From: an uncultured Prevotella sp.
Lineage (GTDB): Bacteria > Bacteroidota > Bacteroidia > Bacteroidales > Bacteroidaceae
Reading direction: 5' to 3'
Length of the DNA: 36,699 nt
NCBI GenBank assembly: GCA_946188165.1
Contig: CAMHTW010000035.1
Location: 1 to 36,699 of the forward strand
Below are positions 33,801 through 36,699 of this stretch, piece after piece. The translations under genes were made by a program, and so were the position numbers. Numbering within the stretch: the first letter of the stretch is position 1; every line of letters starts with the position of its first letter. Under the pieces are notes generated by a model, which saw only the letters and a program-made list of their open reading frames with translations, had not been told where the DNA came from and ran no database searches.

Positions 33801-33934
33801 GTCAAACTCTCAGGATAGCCCATCATAGCCGTGTTGAATACCACCTCACCTACCGTCTCAGCCTCATAGCCGAACGAGTAGCCGTGGAATACCGTGCCAT
33901 CGCTGAGTATCAGTCTTGCTTCTCTCTTCATCAT
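30875..33934 (-). CDS. Carbamoyl-phosphate synthase: CarA fused to the N-terminal half of CarB
   Basis: 1019 residues. Residues 1-378 are CarA, the glutamine amidotransferase subunit: nucleophile Cys in [13 protein letters not shown] (about residue 272), His and Glu in [10 protein letters not shown] (about 356). Residues about 378-457 are a linker encoded by 22-bp repeats. From [17 protein letters not shown] (about 457) to the end is CarB, with the first ATP-grasp ([37 protein letters not shown]) and the oligomerisation region ending in [16 protein letters not shown]. A normal CarB of about 1070 residues carries a second synthetase half and an allosteric domain; here they are missing. CarA has two repeat-derived insertions (about 142-155 and 181-194). 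The first residue may be Met1 or Met2. Confidence 0.85.
   Translation of the reverse strand: [1019 protein letters not shown]
32562..32793. repeat. 22-bp-period array coding the CarA-CarB linker
   Basis: Eleven units are aligned on GGG/GAG triplets at 32570, 32592, 32614, 32636, 32658, 32680, 32701, 32723, 32745, 32767 and 32789: nine intervals of 22 bp and one of 21. The unit core is GCCCGATTGCTCAATTGGGC, a quasi-palindrome. Since 22 is not a multiple of 3, the peptide repeats every 22 residues (PVEQSA, SIEQSD, PIEQSG). Confidence 0.88.
33351..33391 (-). repeat. 41-bp dispersed in-frame element, copy in carA
   Basis: On the plus strand GAGTGAA heptamers (the array extends back to 33345) are followed by the head TTTGCTACCGCCGTTGT. 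It matches the reverse complement of 25714-25754 at 35 of 41 positions. CarA reads it as [14 protein letters not shown], just before VVLVDCG of the amidotransferase domain. Confidence 0.85.
33470..33509. repeat. GC-rich palindromic element, copy 2 (in carA)
   Basis: Starts ACTCCCCTCCCTACTTGGGG and ends GAGAGGCTT on the plus strand. CCCCTCCC pairs with GGGAGGGG as a hairpin. CarA reads it as [13 protein letters not shown], between the N-terminal domain and the amidotransferase domain. Confidence 0.85.
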
Positions 33935-33958
33935 CTATTTAATCTCTTTACGCTTTAT
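33935..33958. repeat. Octamer array at purF/carA junction
   Basis: CTATTTAA, TCTCTTTA, CGCTTTAT: three degenerate 8-bp units that fill the gap before carA and contain the purF stop codon (33948-33950). Confidence 0.5.
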
Positions 33959-35684
33959 TTTTTACCTTATCCACGTAGTTGACGAATGCCTGGTTGCAAA
34001 GGCGCGTACCGCCCGGCGTGGGATAGTGACCTGTAAAATACCAGTCGCCAGGATGGTTGGGACAAGCCTCGTGCAGTCCCTCGATGCTTTGGAACACCAG
34101 TTCTATAGGTGCCTGCATACCCTTCGGACGTAGCATCTCAACTATCTTTTGGTTGATTTCCTCGACAGTGAACGGCTCGTATAGCGCACGAACATGATTC
34201 GAAATGAGGCTTCTCTTGCATGCCAAGTACACATCATTCACCAACTGCCACATGCCTCGCTCTTCTATTAATGCCATCGTGGCACGGAAGGCGCAAAACT
34301 CCTCCAGACGGGCCATGTCGATACCATAGTAGTCAGGATAGCGAATCTGGGGCGAACTCGACACCATCACAATCTTCTTAGGGTGCAGGCGGTCCAGAAT
34401 CTTAAAGATGCTCTCACGCAGTGTCGTGCCACGAACTATCGAGTCGTCAATTATCACGAGGTTGTCCTCGTAGGGGCGCAACGAGCCGTAGCTGATGTCA
34501 TAGACGTGGGCAGCCAAATCATTGCGCTCACTGTTGTCTGCAATGAAGGTACGCATCTTGATATCCTTCCAGACAACCTTTTCCGTACGCACCTCGCCAT
34601 GCAGCTTACGGAAACCGTCCGTCATGCCGTAATAGGCTACCTCAGCGGTGTTGGGAATATATGAGAATACTGTGTTGGTTACATCATTGTCAATAGCTTT
34701 CAGAATGGGTTGCGTCAGCTGTTCGCCCAGACGTTTGCGTTCCTGATAGATGTCGCTATCGGAGCCACGACTGAAATAGATGCGCTCGAACGAACAAGCT
34801 GCCAGTTTCTGAGCTGGCATTATCTGCTCCAATCGACTCTCGCCGTTCTTGCGGACGATGAGTGCCTGTCCTGGCTGCAACTCCTGAATATCCTTGCTGT
34901 CTAAGTCGAAGGTGGTCTGCAACACGGGGCGCTCGCTGGCCAAAGCCACTATCTCGTCGTCGCAATAGTAGAATGCAGGACGGATGCCCCACGGGTCACG
35001 TACGGAGAACATCTCGCCGCTTCCCGTCAGTCCGCACATCACGTAGCCGCCGTCATAGTGCTCCATCGTGGTGCGCAGCACGTTGGCCATCTCCACATGG
35101 TTGTCTATATAGTCGGTAATGTCGGTACCCTCTAATCCTTGTTCCTTTGCCTCGACGAACAGGCGCTCCACCTCACGGTCCAATCGGTGTCCCATTAGTT
35201 CCAGTGTGATGTACGAGTCGCCAAAGATACGCGGCGACTGCCCTTGGGCCGTCAGGAAACGAAACACCTCGTCAATGTTGGTCATATTGAAGTTACCACA
35301 CAGACAGAGGTTCTTGGCACGCCAATTGTTTCGACGCAGGAATGGATGCACGAACGTCAGTCCACTCTTGCCCGTGGTCGAGTAGCGCAGGTGACCCATC
35401 AGCAGTTCGCCCTTCATTTCCTCCGTCACCCTCGAAAAGATCTCCGTGATGGCGTCCTTGCCCTCGGCCTTCTCACGGAACATATACTCCGTGCCAGCCT
35501 CGTTCTTCAGACTGACGGAGGCGATACCCGCACCTTCCTGTCCGCGGTTGTGCTGCTTCTCCATCATCAGATACAGCTTGTTGAACCCGTAGGCCCACGT
35601 ACCGTACTTTTTCTCGTAGTAATCCAAGGGCTTCAACAGGCGAATCATCGCCACACCACACTCATGTTTTAATTGCTCCACCAT
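33948..35684 (-). CDS. purF: Amidophosphoribosyltransferase (PurF-type glutamine PRPP amidotransferase)
   Basis: 578 residues, longer than E. coli PurF (about 505). First committed step of purine synthesis: PRPP plus glutamine to phosphoribosylamine. The nucleophile is Cys9 in HECGVAMI, so an 8-residue propeptide must be removed, as in the B. subtilis type of enzyme. The class II amidotransferase domain includes QHNRGQEGAG, GHLRYSTTG and GNFNMTN. The C-terminal phosphoribosyltransferase domain has the PRPP loop LVIIDDSIVRGTTL. Bacteroidetes can carry a second, shorter PurF, so it might be a paralogue. Its tail (NKA and stop) overlaps an octamer array. Confidence 0.88.
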   Translation of the reverse strand: MVEQLKHECGVAMIRLLKPLDYYEKKYGTWAYGFNKLYLMMEKQHNRGQEGAGIASVSLKNEAGTEYMFREKAEGKDAITEIFSRVTEEMKGELLMGHLRYSTTGKSGLTFVHPFLRRNNWRAKNLCLCGNFNMTNIDEVFRFLTAQGQSPRIFGDSYITLELMGHRLDREVERLFVEAKEQGLEGTDITDYIDNHVEMANVLRTTMEHYDGGYVMCGLTGSGEMFSVRDPWGIRPAFYYCDDEIVALASERPVLQTTFDLDSKDIQELQPGQALIVRKNGESRLEQIMPAQKLAACSFERIYFSRGSDSDIYQERKRLGEQLTQPILKAIDNDVTNTVFSYIPNTAEVAYYGMTDGFRKLHGEVRTEKVVWKDIKMRTFIADNSERNDLAAHVYDISYGSLRPYEDNLVIIDDSIVRGTTLRESIFKILDRLHPKKIVMVSSSPQIRYPDYYGIDMARLEEFCAFRATMALIEERGMWQLVNDVYLACKRSLISNHVRALYEPFTVEEINQKIVEMLRPKGMQAPIELVFQSIEGLHEACPNHPGDWYFTGHYPTPGGTRLCNQAFVNYVDKVKNKA

Positions 35685-35724
35685 GCTATTTTACAATTTG
35701 ACCATTTACGATTTTAGCATTTAA
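35685..35724. repeat. Octamer array at pyrG/purF junction
   Basis: Five 8-bp units with core ATTT (GCTATTTT, ACAATTTG, ACCATTTA, CGATTTTA, GCATTTAA). It fills the gap exactly to the purF ATG and contains the pyrG stop codon (35714-35716) and its last codons. Confidence 0.7.
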
Positions 35725-36699
35725 CGCAAGCCTTAACAAAGTCCATAAACAACGGATGTGGATGCAGCACCGTCGAAGAGTATTCTGGGTGGAACTGCGA
35801 ACCGATATACCATTTCTTCTCAGGTATCTCGACAATCTCGACGAGGTCGGCAGCAGGGTTGATACCTACGCACTTCATGCCAGCTGCTTCGTACTCGTCC
35901 CTGTATTTATTGTTGAACTCATAACGATGGCGATGTCTCTCACGAATGGTCGTAGCTTTTCCGTAGGCCTCCGCAGCACGACTGCCTTCTCGCAGCTCAC
36001 AATCGTATGCGCCCAGTCGCATGGTGCCGCCCATCTCTGTGATGTTCTTTTGTTCTTCCATAAGGTCAATCACGCAATGGTAATCACTCCCCTCGCCCTT
36101 TGGAGAGGGGCTGGGGGTGAGGCTTTCCGCACTTATGGCATCCTTATAGCCCAACACGTTCCTTGCAAACTCAATCACCATCATCTGCATACCCAGACAG
36201 ATGCCGAAGGTGGGAATGTCGTGCGTACGGGTGTATTCAGCTGCGATAATCTTTCCCTCGATGCCGCGCTGTCCGAAGCCTGGACAGATAACGATACCTG
36301 CCATACCATCCAATTTCTCAGCAACGTTTTCCGTCGTCAACCCCTCGCTGTTCACGAAATGAATCTTCGTCTTCACATTGTTGTAGATGCCTGCCAGATT
36401 CAAACTCTCGCGGATGCTCTTGTAGGCATCCTGCAGGTCGTACTTACCCACCAGTCCGATATGTACCTCGCGCTTGGCGTTGCGCTGCTTCTCGAGGAAG
36501 TCGTGCCATGGTTTCATGGCTGGCGTCTCACCCACTGGGATTCCTATCTTGCGCATGATGGCAGCGTCGAGTCCCTGTTTCTGCATGCTGACAGGTACCT
36601 CGTAGATGCTGGGCATATCCTCGCTCTGCACTACGCATTCCAAGTCGACATTACAGAAAGATGCCACCTTCAGGCGTATAGCGTCGCTGAGGTGGCGTT
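35714..36699 (-). CDS. pyrG: CTP synthase, C-terminal part (cut by window edge)
   Basis: The frame stays open to the window end, and the codons beyond the GTG at 36667 read RHLSDAIRLKVASFCNV as expected for PyrG. About 327 of an expected 535 or so residues are seen. The class I amidotransferase domain shows IVICPGFGQRG, the nucleophile Cys in FGICLGMQMMVIEF and the His/Glu pair in QFHPEYSS. CTP synthase aminates UTP with ammonia from glutamine. A repeat-derived insertion (SLTPSPSPKGEGS) lies after GYKDAISAE, in a surface region that is variable in the family. It is upstream of purF in the leftward unit. Confidence 0.94.
   Translation of the reverse strand, partial: RHLSDAIRLKVASFCNVDLECVVQSEDMPSIYEVPVSMQKQGLDAAIMRKIGIPVGETPAMKPWHDFLEKQRNAKREVHIGLVGKYDLQDAYKSIRESLNLAGIYNNVKTKIHFVNSEGLTTENVAEKLDGMAGIVICPGFGQRGIEGKIIAAEYTRTHDIPTFGICLGMQMMVIEFARNVLGYKDAISAESLTPSPSPKGEGSDYHCVIDLMEEQKNITEMGGTMRLGAYDCELREGSRAAEAYGKATTIRERHRHRYEFNNKYRDEYEAAGMKCVGINPAADLVEIVEIPEKKWYIGSQFHPEYSSTVLHPHPLFMDFVKACVKC
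36086..36125. repeat. GC-rich palindromic element, copy 3 (in pyrG)
   Basis: Starts ACTCCCCTCGCCCTTTGG and ends GGGTGAGGCTT on the plus strand, aligned throughout with the carA copy. The arms CCCCTC and GAGGGG pair. PyrG reads it as LTPSPSPKGEGS, the same frame as in CarA. Confidence 0.87.

Overview
The window looks like a chromosomal segment of a Bacteroidales bacterium, most likely Prevotella or a close relative. The evidence is two SusC/SusD pairs, a C-terminal type IX secretion sorting domain, several promoters with the Bacteroidetes -7 box (TAnnTTTG, here usually TAATTTTGCA), and protein sequences of Bacteroidales type. No rRNA, tRNA, CRISPR array, transposase, integrase or phage gene was seen. 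The right end cuts pyrG, so its N-terminal part lies outside.

Layout. (1) 1-3860: an arginine operon on the + strand, argR - GNAT acetyltransferase - argG - argC. It starts at a clear promoter and ends in a 4-unit, 22-bp-period repeat and a bidirectional terminator. (2) 3874-6210 (-): a secreted multidomain protein with two carbohydrate-binding-like domains, helical repeats and a sorting tail. It is divergent from (3) 6551-23420 (+): a seven-gene surface nutrient-uptake cluster, FAS1 - SusC - SusD - FAS1 - FAS1 - SusC - SusD, with no degradative enzyme. It ends at a strong bidirectional terminator. (4) 23453-24940 (-): a Nudix hydrolase and a PfkB sugar kinase, divergent from (5) 25024-29169 (+): M16 peptidase, DUF2851 protein, thioesterase and DprA. 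(6) 29173-36699 (-): four glutamine-dependent amidotransferases read pyrG, purF, carA-carB fusion, asnB. They draw amide nitrogen from glutamine for CTP, purines, carbamoyl phosphate and asparagine.

The unusual signal is repeated DNA that ordinary gene annotation does not explain. Most operon junctions are filled by short tandem arrays with a period of 7 or 8 bp whose word differs from junction to junction, and several arrays supply the upstream gene's stop codon. Two other arrays have a 22-bp period with quasi-palindromic units: one after argC, the other encoding an 80-residue linker that joins CarA to CarB. Two dispersed elements are inserted in frame in housekeeping proteins: a GC-rich palindrome in CarA and PyrG (a third copy lies after argG), and a 41-bp element in the M16 peptidase and CarA, read in the same frame to give nearly the same peptide. 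These resemble in concept the Rickettsia palindromic elements.

The most striking gene is the CarA-CarB fusion. Its CarB part ends after about 562 residues, at the boundary where the second synthetase half should begin, and its stop codon lies in an octamer array next to asnB. It is either a natural amidotransferase plus single-synthetase enzyme, a broken gene left by array-mediated deletion, or an assembly join.
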